Assembly (NCBI GenBank): GCA_951799425.1
Contig: OX637394.1
Span: forward strand, 38,581,001 to 38,645,000
From: Ilex aquifolium
Taxonomy: Eukaryota; Streptophyta; Magnoliopsida; Aquifoliales; Aquifoliaceae
DNA: 64,000 nucleotides
Direction: 5' to 3'
In this document: piece by piece, positions 33,601 through 44,914 of the stretch
Position numbering within the stretch: the stretch's first letter is position 1
Layout of the letters: each line of letters opens with the position of its first letter
Notes under the pieces: generated by a model
Told to the model about the DNA's origin: nothing
Databases searched by the model: none
What the model saw: only the letters and a program-made list of their open reading frames with translations
Made by a program: the position numbers and the translations under genes

Positions 33601-34601
33601 CTAGTTATTGTTTGTACCTGAAGGCACAGAGTAATAAAAAAAATGGTTAACAATAAATATATTTGTATTCACATCTAAAATCAAATCATAAATATAGATG
33701 AGAAAGAAAAGAATTTAAACACCAGTTATAGTGAGACTGTGAGAGTGAGCGATGGTAGTGGTGGTGGGTGGTAGTGGCGGTGGTGGGGTGGCGACGATGG
33801 CGATGTCGATGGTGATGATCGTGATGGGTGGTGGTGAGGCGATAGGGGTAGTGGTGGTAGGGGTGATGGTTGGATAGTGGCGATGGTAGTAGGGTGGTGG
33901 TGGAGTGGAGGTGACGGTTGTGGTGGTGATGGTGATGGTGGGGGTAGTGGGGATGGTGGTAGTCGGGTGGTAGGGGAGGTGGTGGTGGTGGGGTGGCGGC
34001 AATAATAATGGCGACGGTGGTGCTAATAGGGGCAATGGTGATTGTTGTGGTAGAGGTGGTGGTGGAGTGGCGACGGCGGTGGTGGTGGTAGGGTGGTGGT
34101 GGGGTGGAGGTCACGGTGGTGGTGGTGGGTGTAATGGGGATGTTGGTGGTGGTGAAGTGGCAACAATGGTGATGGTAGAAGGTGGTATGGTGACGACAAC
34201 AATGGTGGTGGTAAAGGGCAGGGTGGTGGTGGTAGTGATGATGATGGTGGGTGGGGTGGTGGTGGTGATGAGGTGGTGGTGGTGGTGGTGGTGGTGAGGT
34301 GGCGACAGTGGAGGTGGTAGTGGTAGTGGTGATGATGGGGGGGGTAGTTTGGTGGTGTGGTGGGGTGGGGTGGGGTGGCGGTCGTGGTGGTAATGATAAT
34401 GGTGGTGGGGAGTGGTAGTGGTGATGGTGGCGGGGCGATGGGGGTGATGGTGGTAGTGGTGGTGGTGGGGTGGTTCCAAACACTACTTTTTGTTTTTTAA
34501 AGTAGAAATTATAAGTATTAAAAACACTTTTAAAAAATCACTTCAAACACACCCTTAGAGACCTATTTTTCTTATTAAATTTAGAGTGTTAATATTAGTC
34601 G
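33601..34601 (-). mobile_element. Helitron-like non-autonomous element with a GGT-rich core
   Basis: On the minus strand the 3' end reads hairpin GTGCCTTCAGGTAC, about 8 bases, then CTAG followed by T, the usual Helitron 3' terminus. The core (33740-34480) is a GGT/GAT/AGT trinucleotide-rich tract, G-rich on the plus strand, with no real gene. The flanks on both sides match those of 58890-60398, including a shared TTCCAAACACTA segment after the tract. The 5' TC end is not clear. Confidence 0.6.
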
Positions 34602-34614
34602 TCGGATTAACTTT

Positions 34615-35325
34615 TGATGGTGTAAATCTACGTGAATGAGCTATGGAACCGAATAGTTCATTATGGACGGTCTGTGTGGATTCAAGTGTTGTATCTGAGC
34701 TGCAAGGCTCGTTCTTGATAATGTAGATTGATGGTTAGGGGATTCGGGGAAAAGGGTTGATAGCACGGCGGAAGTATAGTGGTTCACCGGCCTGAGCTCG
34801 GCTAGTCCACTCTGCAATGGAGTCAGATGACTCCTCTCTTTCTTATTGATCAAGTTGAGCGTATTACAGTAGGATACACAGGGTATTAGGGTTTCTCGTC
34901 GTCTCTCCCTTGTTGGGGCTTGCCCTCCCTTTTTATAGCCTCATGCTTACCTCTAATTCGAAATTATTTCCTTTATTGAAGGGATCGTGCCCTATCTTCA
35001 TCTATAATCCTGGAGTTATTTAAACTCCTTAAGGCAGGCTCCCACCGGCGAGATCCTTTCCTTATATCAAGGGATCCTCTCCTTAGCGTTAGGAGAGGAT
35101 CCTGGTTAGTTACGGGTTTCATGCCTTGGATCGACTCAATTCCCATTATTAAAGTATCTGCTGTCATCTCGCTGTCCTCCTGTCATTTCTCAATTCGTGT
35201 TCTCAGCGGGGAGCTCTAGTACCGGCCGGATGAGCTCAGACTATGGCCGGATGAGCTCTGCTTACCTTACCTGAGCTGAGCTCACTTTCTGAGCTCGTGT
35301 CTGGGGTTTATTTTAGGTATCATCA
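34615..35325 (-). mobile_element. Solo LTR of the TGATGATACC (Tat-type) family
   Basis: On the minus strand it starts TGATGATACC and ends ACACCATCA, with TSD ACTTT at 34610-34614 and 35326-35330. It shares the GAGCTCGGCTAGTCCACTC block with the other Tat LTRs. A minus-strand TATA-like CTATAAAAAG lies near 34940. Confidence 0.9.
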
Positions 35326-35330
35326 ACTTT

Positions 35331-35645
35331 AAAGTAAAATTGAAAGAGATCTCAACCGCTAATAACAAAAGTCATTTTATTTATCTTTTAATATTTAAAT
35401 TGTATTATAATTTATTATATACATAGTTTATTTGCGTCTATCTAACATTACTCTTTAACAAATCACCGGTTTGTCTTTACTCTAAAATCCGAATCATTTA
35501 CCAACCAGACTACAATAGGGAAGGAAGGAAGACCTACGTGAAAATAAAATCTCTCTACATTCGTGGATAATAGCAAGACGAATATAGAAGTGGAGAGAGA
35601 AGTTATATTTTGTGTTCCAACCAAGGGAAGCAAGCAAGCCAAGAA
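35331..35645 (+). promoter_or_regulatory. 5' flank of the NLR gene
   Basis: About 315 bases separate the solo LTR from the ATG. The distal part is AT-rich with TTATATACAT near 35417, a possible TATA box. The rest would be a 5' UTR of about 200 bases. The nearby LTR promoter reads away on the minus strand. Confidence 0.35.
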
Positions 35646-38340
35646 ATGGTGGACGTGGTGGTGAATTATGTGGTCACTAAATTCAAAGAGACAGCTTCTG
35701 ATGAAATACAGTTCCAGTTGGGAATCAACGATGAGATTGATCGTCTCAAATCTCTCCTTCAATTCATGCATGCCGCGGAGAAGCAAAACATGAACAACCC
35801 AGTGTTTGAGGTGTGGGTGGAACAACTCAGAGACATTGCATCCGCCATTGAAGACCTGGTCGATGAGTTTCTGCTTGATATGAAGCTTGCAGAGTCCGAA
35901 AAACCCAGCAACTTGTGCGACATCAAGTCCTACCTTGGCTTCGTTGCTTGCTTCTTCAAGCAAACATTTCTGAAGTATCAGTTCCGGCCATCAGCAGCTG
36001 AATAGTATAAACAAAAAGCTTGATATTCTAACTGAAGGAAAATCGAAGTTTCAAATAAACAGCACGCATCAAGCACAGGTAGAGGACGAGAGTGACCCAG
36101 GACGGGCCTCTCCTTACTTCGAGGATCCGGACGTTGTAGGAATTGATGAAGGTGTTGCGAAGGTTGAAAATTTTGTTGAGCAGTCCAAAGAGCAGATGAT
36201 GGTGATCACAGTGTGTGGGCCGGGTGGCTCCGGCAAAACAACTCTTGTCAAACGTCTGTACAAGAACATTCAGAAAGAGAAGAGCATAGAATGCTACGCT
36301 TGGGTTTTTGTGACTCAGACCTTCAAATTTGAAGCTGCTTTAAGGCAAATGGCCCAAGGGCTTTACAGCAGTGTGGGAGATAAACCTCCAGGTGACATCG
36401 ACAACATGGTAGTTGATCGGCTTCGAGAGCTGCTCATCAACTTCTTGCAGGACAGAAGGTACGTTCTCATCCTCGATGATGTCTGGCATCCAGAGGTCTT
36501 GGAAAAAATCCAAACAGTACTTCCATCAAACAGTAGGTCTGCAATTATCATCACTACCCGTGACGAAACTGTAGATTCTAAATCTCTTCTAGAGGGTAGA
36601 TGCCTTTTCAGGGTTGATCCTCTAGATGATACAATGGCTTGGGATCTCTTCTGCAAAGTGGCTTTTCGGGGTGCCGAGCCCAAAGGACGGTGTCCTAGTT
36701 ACTTGCATGACGTCGGGCAACGGCTTGTCCATAGATGCCAAGGCTTACCTCTGGCGATTATGACCCTTGCTCAATTGATGTCAACCAAGGGCCACAATCC
36801 CAGAGAATGGGATGATATTCTCCAGAGCCTTAGTTCAAAATTGGAGGATGTCAATCAGATCCTGCTACTGAGTTATAATTGTTTACCCACTCACCTCAAA
36901 TTCTGTTTTTTGTACTGTGCAATGCTCCCCAAAAAGTATCGGTATTCCATTAAAAAATCGATACGAGTATTGGTTGCTGAGGGCTTTGTCACGGAGATCC
37001 GTGGCACGACACTAGAAGACATTGCTAAGGAATACTTCTTTCAGCTAAGCCGTAGAAGCTTGCTGCAAATAATCACTCACCAGACTGTTAAGGAGCCTAA
37101 TTACTACCAAATGCATGACCTTTTACGCGATGTTGCTCTTCATGTTATTGGCAAGGAAAATTTTGGGGTGATATTTTCGAACCAGAGCTGTGGATTGGAA
37201 TCAAAATCCCACCGTTTGGTCATTTATGAAACTGCACCCTACACTGAATTTGACATGAGGAAGTGGAAGTTGCGATCTCTTCTTGTATTTGGTGTTAATT
37301 CATTTAACTCTTGTCTGTCTCAGATGTTACAGAGCATCAAATTGTTAAGGGTCCTGGTCTTGCATGGAGCCTTTATTGGGAGTTTACCGGACGAAGTGGG
37401 GAATCTAATTCACTTGAGGCTTTTGGATTTGAGGAGGTCACAGATCATCGATCTTCCTGATTCTTTGAGAAAATTATGCCATCTTCAAACCCTGGATATT
37501 CGATTTACGAGGGTGTTATCTTTGCCTGATGGGATAACAGAGCTTCAGCAATTGAGGCATCTAATTTCAAGCAAGGATCTAAGAATTTCGAATTTAACTT
37601 TCCAATCTACTCAACTTCAAACGCTCGCTTGCATACGTTTGAATGTTAGTCAGGCAAGAGAACTGGGTCAGTTAACACAACTAAGGAAATTGGAAGTATT
37701 GGTCGACGAGGTAGAGAATTGTAGGGAAGTTTGGGATTCTATTGAAAAGTTGCCTAACCTTCAGTCACTGTCCCTGCGAACATTTTGGCCCCCCAAGGTA
37801 GTTTTCAAGCCGGGGCCTCTGTCGGCTCCTCCTTTTCTCGAGAAGCTAGTATTAGTGGGAAAGCTCGAGGATCTGCCACATTTTCTCGGCTTTCATAGCT
37901 GTCTCCGACGTATCCGATTAGTCAATAGCTACTTAAAGAATGATCCTTTTATCACTTTAGGGTGTCTGCCAAATCTGATTTGTCTCACTGTTGCTGCGGC
38001 ATACTTGGGATATGAAATAGTTTGTCGCCCAGGTAGCTTCCCAAAGCTGAAGTATCTGGAGATTTCTACTGCTCCTAATCTGAGCATGTGGCATTATAGT
38101 GAGGGTGCGATGAAATGCCTTGAGTCACTCTCCATTAGAAGTTGCAAGTATCTAACAATGCTTCCAGACGTTTTGGTTAAGCTCCAAGCTCTGCAAGAAG
38201 GGTACGTATCTGAAATGCCAGAGGAATCCTTGGCAGAGATTGATGTTGGAGGACCAAACAATAGGAAGGTCCAACACATTCCGAAAATGCGCTGGAATGG
38301 GAAGTTATTGCAACGTCAGACATTAAAAATGGCACATTAA
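35646..38340 (+). CDS. CC-NB-ARC-LRR disease resistance protein (RPM1/RPP13-like), one frameshift
   Basis: NLR proteins sense pathogen effectors in the cytoplasm and trigger immunity. The ATG at 35646 begins an Rx-type coiled-coil domain with an EDVID-like IEDLVDEF (35847-35870). That frame hits TAG at 36003. The next frame continues the protein without a stop from about 35998: the linker, P-loop GPGGSGKTTL (36217-36246), kinase-2 LILDDVW (about 36467), RNBS-B IIITTRD, GLPL (36742), an RNBS-D FCFLYCAMLPKKY block, MHD (37111-37119) and roughly a dozen leucine-rich repeats to the stop at 38338-38340. A net one-frame shift near 35990-36003 therefore splits CC from NB-ARC. All NB-ARC motifs are intact. 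It could be a recent pseudogene, a sequence error, or hide a tiny intron, which I consider unlikely. A broken paralogue in the same orientation lies at 54645-56584. Confidence 0.9.
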
Positions 38341-38730
38341 TTGGTACAACAAAGGCTTCTCTAGCTTTCAATCATTCAACCATGTGTTTTTCTCGTGTTC
38401 TGTTCTTCTGGTGTCTCCTTTTGTTGTTCTTTGTATTCATTCAGTTTCATGTATTACAATGGCTTTCACTTGTAACTTAAGATGTCCGAATGTGATATAT
38501 TTCTTTGGCATTTGTATGAGATCTTTTATAAGTAAATGCAACTTCCTATCTTTTTAATTTCTCTCATTTTGGGAAACAAAAAATTCTAGTTTTAAAAAGT
38601 TTTCTGGTACTTAGTTTGATCCCATATTCGAAAGATTGATTCTCGAACTTAAATCCCGATACATCGACTAATGAACATTTATCATTGCTTCAATTTAACC
38701 TTCTACATTGAGCATCAACGCCCACATGTA
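38341..38730 (+). other. 3' flank of the NLR gene
   Basis: The first 240 bases match the 3' flank of the NLR pseudogene (56585-56825 and 57770-57800), which shows that the duplication covered downstream sequence. No other gene. Confidence 0.6.
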
Positions 38731-38735
38731 AGTTC

Positions 38736-39334
38736 TGATGATACCAGGAATTAATCTTAAGTATGAACTCTGTCTGGAAGGTCAGATCAGGAGGTCAGTT
38801 CAGAATTCCAGAGCTCAGAAGTCTAGACCTTAGGTACCCCCCCCCCCCCCCCCCGCGGAGCAAACAATCAAGGAAACGTGAAGGAGACAGCTGGCCATTA
38901 GCGAACTCCCCTGAAATAAGAGAACGCTATAATCAAAACTCTAAACTCTCAACTAACCAAGATCTTCTCCCACCTATTCAGCGAGATCTCACGAACAAAC
39001 GAATAGAATCCTGGAGCAGATCCCTTAGACCTTAGACATAGGGAGTGGACTATAAATATTGTACAGTGCCTCCATTGAAGGCACAACTTAAGTGGTAGCA
39101 AAAATTCTCTGTAAGTTTCCTTCACCATCAATAAGGAAAGAGGGGCAAGAGATTCCATTAGAGAGTGGATTAGTCGAGCTCCCGAGCTGGTGAACCACTG
39201 TACTTTCGTTGCGCAAGTCATCATTCACACCATCAGGCTTCACACCTCAGAATTTACGAGCCTAGTAGTTCAGACCCTAAGCCTAACCGAACAATCAAAT
39301 CATCAGCTCAGTCACGTTTGAATTTACACCATCA
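38736..39334 (+). mobile_element. Solo LTR of the TGATGATACC (Tat-type) family
   Basis: 599 bp, starts TGATGATACC and ends TTACACCATCA, with TSD AGTTC at 38731-38735 and 39335-39339. The empty site survives at 63623-63645, where CACATGTAAGTTCAATTTTT is uninterrupted. It contains a run of about 18 C at 38837-38854. Confidence 0.93.
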
Positions 39335-39550
39335 AGTTCAATTTTTGGTATAGTGAATTATGATAAAATTTGGTATTGGTATCACCATCATTTATTCTTC
39401 CTTGTATACCCATTTCCGTCTTATTGGTAGAACTTCTAACAATTTATTAGTAGTTTTATGATAGTGCTCTTGTTGGATTGGCCAATAGTGCAACAAGAGG
39501 CTAGTCATAAACTCGCATAGTCTTCCGACAGCATAAATCCCAGATATAAC
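39335..39550. repeat. Segment shared with the region upstream of the P450 gene
   Basis: From AGTTCAATTTTTGGTATAGT onward, about 210 bases match 63632-63870 with scattered differences. No coding sequence is visible. It may be a dispersed repeat or an old promoter duplication. Confidence 0.75.
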
Positions 39551-39567
39551 TAATGCATATAGTTTAT

Positions 39568-39748
39568 GAGCAATCCAGTTGGGATTTAATTTATTAATTT
39601 AATTTTTTGATCTAAATCATTATAATTATTGGATTGACTATAGACCTCATTCAACATTAAAATTTGGTGTTAATCCAATGACTATAATGAAACTGTATCA
39701 TTAAGTCAATAAATTAAGCCAAATTTTTAGGTCTAAACAACATTACTC
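39568..39748. mobile_element. MULE-type MITE, 181 bp
   Basis: The left end is GAGCAATCCAGTTGGGATTTA; the right end reversed is GAGTAATGTTGTTTAGACC. The 9-bp TSD is ATAGTTTAT (39559-39567) and ATAATTTAT (39749-39757), with one mismatch. Same length class as 10013-10194 and 57578-57758. Confidence 0.8.
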
Positions 39749-39953
39749 ATAATTTATGTGTATTGAGATTGGCATTGATGTCATGAATCATAAGAATGCG
39801 TGGTTGGAACTGTTTCAGAGTATGAAAAAAAGAAAAAGGAAAGGAAACAACAATGCACTAAAAACTAGGGGTGCACGTGCAATTCTCAATGTCTATTGTC
39901 ACTGAAGGATGTGAATTAATTTCGAAAACATGACTTGATGACACCCTAACAAA

Positions 39954-41787
39954 CTAGGAACGACACTCAGTGAAAACAGTTTGAAGTTTGGTTTCAATAT
40001 TTGGACAATTAATATCGTTCCACTGTGACGATGTATTCAAGCGGCAGCCCATTTGGTTCATGATCTGCCCCCTTATTGTGTCAATCATGCTTGTGACAGG
40101 TAGGTGACTTGACTTCGTGATCCAAGCATTGAATGACTCCGCCGCATTTGAAGACATCTCCCCATAACATTTCCCCTTAAAAAAAGCATTCGCCCATTTC
40201 TCAAGCGAAAGGTTTTCCAAGAACTTATCAGCAATGGCTCCTCCTTCACATCGAAACGCATCAAGCTTTTCATTGAAAAATGTCTCTGTTGAAGCATAAG
40301 CACACAATGTAAACAAAAAAATCATATGCTCGCGAAACACATGGGTAAAGTGACCCCCACTATACTTATCTCTCAGATTTGCTTTTAGGTGTTGTAGGCA
40401 GAACGAATAGTGCACCGTTGGGAACACCTTTGGCATTGCTTCCATCAAGTCAACGTTGCGATCAGACATAATTGTAAGGTCCCTATTATTATCAACAATC
40501 CCAGCTAATTGTTCTAAAAATCAACATCAATTACACTCATTCTCCGAATCAACAACAGCAAAAACTAAGGGGAACAAACCTGCAATACATATATCAACAC
40601 AAACAGTAATATCAAAAACAGTAACATGAGAGAAAAAAATATTAAAATGTAACAGTAAAATGAAATCAGTAACACCAAATTAAACCAACAAAAAAATCAC
40701 CTTGGTTGCCATCTTTTGCAGTTGTAGACAAGATAATGTCTTCATACATTCCCTTTAAAAATGTACCATCAATGAACAATATGGGTCGGCAATAGTTAAA
40801 TCCATGTATACATGTCTTAAATGACATGAACAACCTACTAAAACGTTGCGTGTCCGAATCACGTTCCAACACAAAATGACTACCCGGATTGCTTTCATTA
40901 GCAGCATGTACATACCACCGTAATTGTTGGTATGACAATGAATGATCCTCAAACAGCATATCCCTTGCTTTTTCGACACTCATCCAAGCTTGATCATACG
41001 ATATGGTCAAACCATAATCTGTATGAAACATACTTTTCACATCAACTGATTGTGTGTCAGGTTTTTGTCAGACGTTGTCAACAATTAGACCTCCAACCAA
41101 ATTAGAAGTCAATCTTTTGTTCTTTTTCATACGTGCAGCCACACCACACGTGTGCTCATTGTTTAATTTCTTAATGTAAAACCATTCATTTATCCGCTGG
41201 AGTGTAGCAACAACAAACCACTCACACCCAACAGAATATTTCATGACACATTCAACCTTCACCCTTGTTTTTTCATTCTTCACATAATTAAACTGAAAAC
41301 CAACCTCGATTGCATATTTTCATAAAGAATTCCAAAAATCAGATACTCCTCCCTCAAACTTCTGACCAACCTCTACTATTCCATTTGACCATCCATCAGT
41401 CAACAAAACCTTCTCATTGTGAGAACAAAAACGAGGGAGAAGATCATCCTCGCGACCAATAGGGTCAACGGTTAATTCAGAACTTTCCACTACTTCCCCA
41501 CCCTCAAAAACATGAACCTCATTCCCTTTAACACCAACTGTAATATCAACAAAATTCAGTTGAACAAATCATGCAATTAAAAACATGTTTCTCACATCAT
41601 AATCATTTTGCAAAGCACAATTCGGATGTCCAAGAATAGCGTACGACAGGGCAACACAATTGACACTCAAACCGTTCCAATTGTCACAAACACCATGCAA
41701 CACATCATCAATTGTGGAACTCATTGAAATTCTTAGCACAACAGTCTCAGAAGAATACTTGCAACAAACCAACATGTTATCCTCCAT
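39954..41787 (-). pseudogene. MuDR-type transposase, several stop codons, C-terminus truncated
   Basis: Read on the minus strand: a PB1-like N-terminus (41787-41569), a linker, the MuDR DNA-binding region with CVMKYSVGCEW and LNNEHTC (41283-41068), then the DDE core beginning with RPILFIDGTFLKG (the first Asp) and TTAKDGNQG, and MSDRNVDLMEAMPKVFP with HSFCLQHLKANL-like (the second Asp and helper Cys/His) and NAAESFN with the Glu. A 121-bp intron (40580-40700, GT..AG) fits between NQ and GLFPLVF. Stops at about 41320, 41068 and two near 40520-40530 inactivate it. The SWIM zinc finger expected after about 39954 is absent. Confidence 0.88.
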
Positions 41788-41999
41788 CTGTTATAACCAA
41801 TAAAACAGAAATAAAGGGGAATATATATAAAAACAAACATACTCAATTCTAATTCCAATAAATCACTACCAGTAACATGAAAAAAAATTAGAACCTAATT
41901 CCAAAAAAAAAACTCCAGTAAAGAACGTCGCGATACGAATACCGGAAAGTGACATTGAATTTCGGCAATAACAAAGGAAAAAAAAAGAAAAATAATCAA

Positions 42000-42595
42000 T
42001 TCTAATTCCAATAAAAGCACGAACAGTAACATTAAAAATAAACTTAGCACCTAATTTCAAAATAAAAAAAAAAATAACTCCAGTGAAAAAAATTTGCAAT
42101 ACAAAATTCTGATAAGTAACATATAATTTCCGGCGAATGACAACCAATTTGCGCTAAAAAGTCCAAAATAACACTGGTATTCATATTATGTTAATCAGCA
42201 AATAATAATGTTTCAACACGAACTATATTTCAAAAACCAGCAAGTTGAAGTAGAATCACAGAAAAAAAATATAAGAACTCCAGATGCTGCTTGTATCACC
42301 TTCAGGCCTCCCTATCAATAGTAAAATGAAAACAAACTATAACCTACTTTCAAAAATTAAAAATAACTCTGGTAAATAACATTGAAGTAGAAATTCCGGT
42401 AAGTAACATCAAATTTCCGGCAACTAACTTTCAATTTACTATAAATGTTCAAACAACATTGTTAATCATATTATCTAAATCAGTTAATTACAATGAAAAT
42501 ATCTCAGGAAATAAAGAACCAGTAAGTTGACCTGGAATCACAGCAAAATTCGAACTCCCAATTGCTGCTTGTATCACCTTCAGAACTCCTATCAA
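42000..42595. repeat. 278-bp tandem repeats upstream of the transposase
   Basis: Two diverged units, recognisable by GCTGCTTGTATCACCTTCAG at 42286 and 42564 and by GTAACAT and TTTCCGGC words at equal spacing. A partial third unit may start near 41870. Such subterminal repeats are common in MULEs. Spelled by eye; identity not computed. Confidence 0.7.
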
Positions 42596-43059
42596 ACACA
42601 AATGACGTAGCGGTATCGTGTGAAGAAGTAGGCCACCGACTACTTCCTGGAAAAAAAAATAATCGTTCGAACTTCCTGTGCTTCAGAAATTGAAATTTGA
42701 ATTTGAATTTGTTAATGGAAAATTTTGATCTGAATTTGAGTTAATAGCCCAATAATTTTGATGTGATTCACGCAGCCGAATATGATATATTCTGTTTCCA
42801 TAAAAAACTGAACAATCTGTTACCATATATATATCTCAAAATATCTTACCTATAACTTTCCATAATTGTCCAAAATTAACACCGTTAGGGGTGTTTTTAA
42901 GATTAAAAAAAAAAGTGGACTTAAGTCATTACATATAATTTTAAACATGGATTTAGTCCCCTATAAGTTTCTTTGCCGGACTTATCTCCAAACAAGTACA
43001 TCTAGGGAGACTCACCTCCAATTTTCACTTTTTATTTTTAACAACATATTTGTTAGTAA

Positions 43060-44909
43060 AAATTCATTAAACATAAAAAAAAAAAAAAAAACCAAAAGTC
43101 GGTATACATATTATATGCAAACATAAAACAACAAGAAAAAAAGGTTAATTATAACTCTTTACGAAAAATGGGGTTAATTATATCCATTTATAGTTGACCC
43201 TGATGAGTTTTTATACTTTAAAAATGTTGCATGATGATAACTTCAATAGTAATGCCATTGAAAAAATGTCTTTCTTTATATAAGTAAAAAAATTATATCA
43301 TCTAGTGATCACACATTATTATGCAACCTAGTTTTCACAATCGTCATTGTCGAAAATACTATTTCGATAGCAACAAACACAATTGATAATATCAACATCA
43401 AATTCATTGGGAAAGGGGGAGATTCGAGTAAATATTTCCTCATGATTATACACGTGGAATAGTTAGACACAACTCTTAAGGGGTAAATAAGCTTATTAAA
43501 ATTATTGTTTGGAAAATCACCAATTTAAAACCCAATCGACCTCAGTTACCAAATTAACAAGGAATTTGTCAATTGAACCTTTGAACCCCTTTTACACACA
43601 AGAATAAACTCTTATGAATGAAAGGAGGTAATTTATATATGTCTATAACAAGCCCAGCACTCTAATCAATGAATCAAATCCCTCCCACGAGCTCAATTCC
43701 ACCGACCACAACCAAATCAATGAATATATCAAGTAAATAACCTAAACAAGTATTCCATCGAACACATTATATGCATGTGTGCTATAGCAAACATGTATGA
43801 AAAGTAAAGTAATAAAAGTCATCTGCAAAATGAGCAATTTATTGACACGAAAATCCTCATCGGACAAACCGCGGAACCGATACCCAGTTCACCTAGAGCC
43901 TAATCCACTAAACTCAAAGTTAATTTACAAATATTCGAATCTCATACCTCAATCAATTCTCATGATTAGATGTTTCTTTACATTATAAATCTTTCCTCCA
44001 AATATCACCAACTGAAGTTATGCGTAACTTCACTTGGACGTGCTCACCACAATGAACTGTCTAGGACCCTCGAGCAATCTTCTAGGACGTACCTAAGATT
44101 TTTGGTATGCACACACCAATGTTTTTCGGGATCTAGGATTGTTCTTCAAGCTCTTTAGAAAGTTTTGGGTCTTTTTTAGCTCATAGAGGCTTGCCCAAGG
44201 TGAAAATGATAACCCCTTATATATATGCCTTGAAAATAGAGTTTAACTGGAGCCTATGAGAACACAGATTCGCGATTGACCGCTCGAACCATGAGAGGGA
44301 GGTCAGAGGTGTGGTTTTCTGGAATGAAAATGTTCCAGGCAGCATACTACTCGAGTAGTCTCCCAGAACGCTTGTGCGATCAAGAGAGTCGTCTCCACTA
44401 GTTTTCTGGTTTAGTCTCCTTAAGTATCCAGAGACTGCTTTAGCCGAAGGCGAGTGAGCCAAGGGCTGTTCTTACTGGTTTTTAAGCTAAAAAGCAAACA
44501 AAAACTAGACTTATTGAGCACTAAGGGGTGTTTCTTAAATACGATCTGATACATGTCTTATTCTATGTTTCAAAACAAATTTAAGGTTTAGAAAATTTTT
44601 TCCATGAAAAGCGTAAGGGTTGTTCACAAATATTTCAAATTTCAATTCCATTATGCTAATTAGCCTAATTCTGTAAATAAACCAAGGATTTGTAGGTATT
44701 TAGGTCATGACCTTTGTCCTAAGCATCGAAAGTGCATTTTAGATCTTTTGATTTGACTTTATACCTTGAACTCTGTCCTTCCTCGGTGATTTCAGAACTT
44801 GATCTTTGAAGAATCTTGATAATGGAATCAGGTTGAGATTTACATTAAGACTTCACAAAATTAGTCAATTACAATTAATTTCCTAATAGTCACAAGTAAA
44901 TAAACTAGT
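43060..44909 (-). other. Non-coding region, possibly an LTR in minus orientation
   Basis: No supported ORF. A minus-strand TATA (TATATATAAGG, 44225-44213) is followed downstream by sequence with the general look of a chromovirus LTR transcript start (a pyrimidine and CTT-rich stretch, then GGTGAGCACG near 44030). I found no matching ends or TSD. The part 43060-43450 is AT-rich with nothing recognisable. Confidence 0.35.
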
Positions 44910-44914
44910 GGATA

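Larger units (their letters stand above)
39954..43050 (-). mobile_element. MuDR-type MULE, left end missing
   Basis: Contains a broken MULE transposase (41787-39954), 278-bp tandem repeats upstream (about 42000-42595) and, at about 42815-43040, a terminal sequence similar to the right terminal repeat of 50281-52560 (both carry AACACCGTT, then AGTGGACTTAAGT, then CATCTAGGG). No opposite terminal repeat is seen near 39750-39960, and the transposase C-terminus is also missing, so the left end was probably deleted. Confidence 0.7.

Noticed and set aside
33686-34483. Long His/Pro/Thr-rich frames on the minus strand over the GGT-rich tract (also 59174-60323)
   Set aside because: Open in several frames at once because the tract is a trinucleotide-like repeat lacking stop words; no domain, no start context.
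38837-38854. C18 run as a regulatory G-tract, also at 23017-23034
   Set aside because: Homopolymers of this length are prone to slippage or assembly error; no further structure around them.
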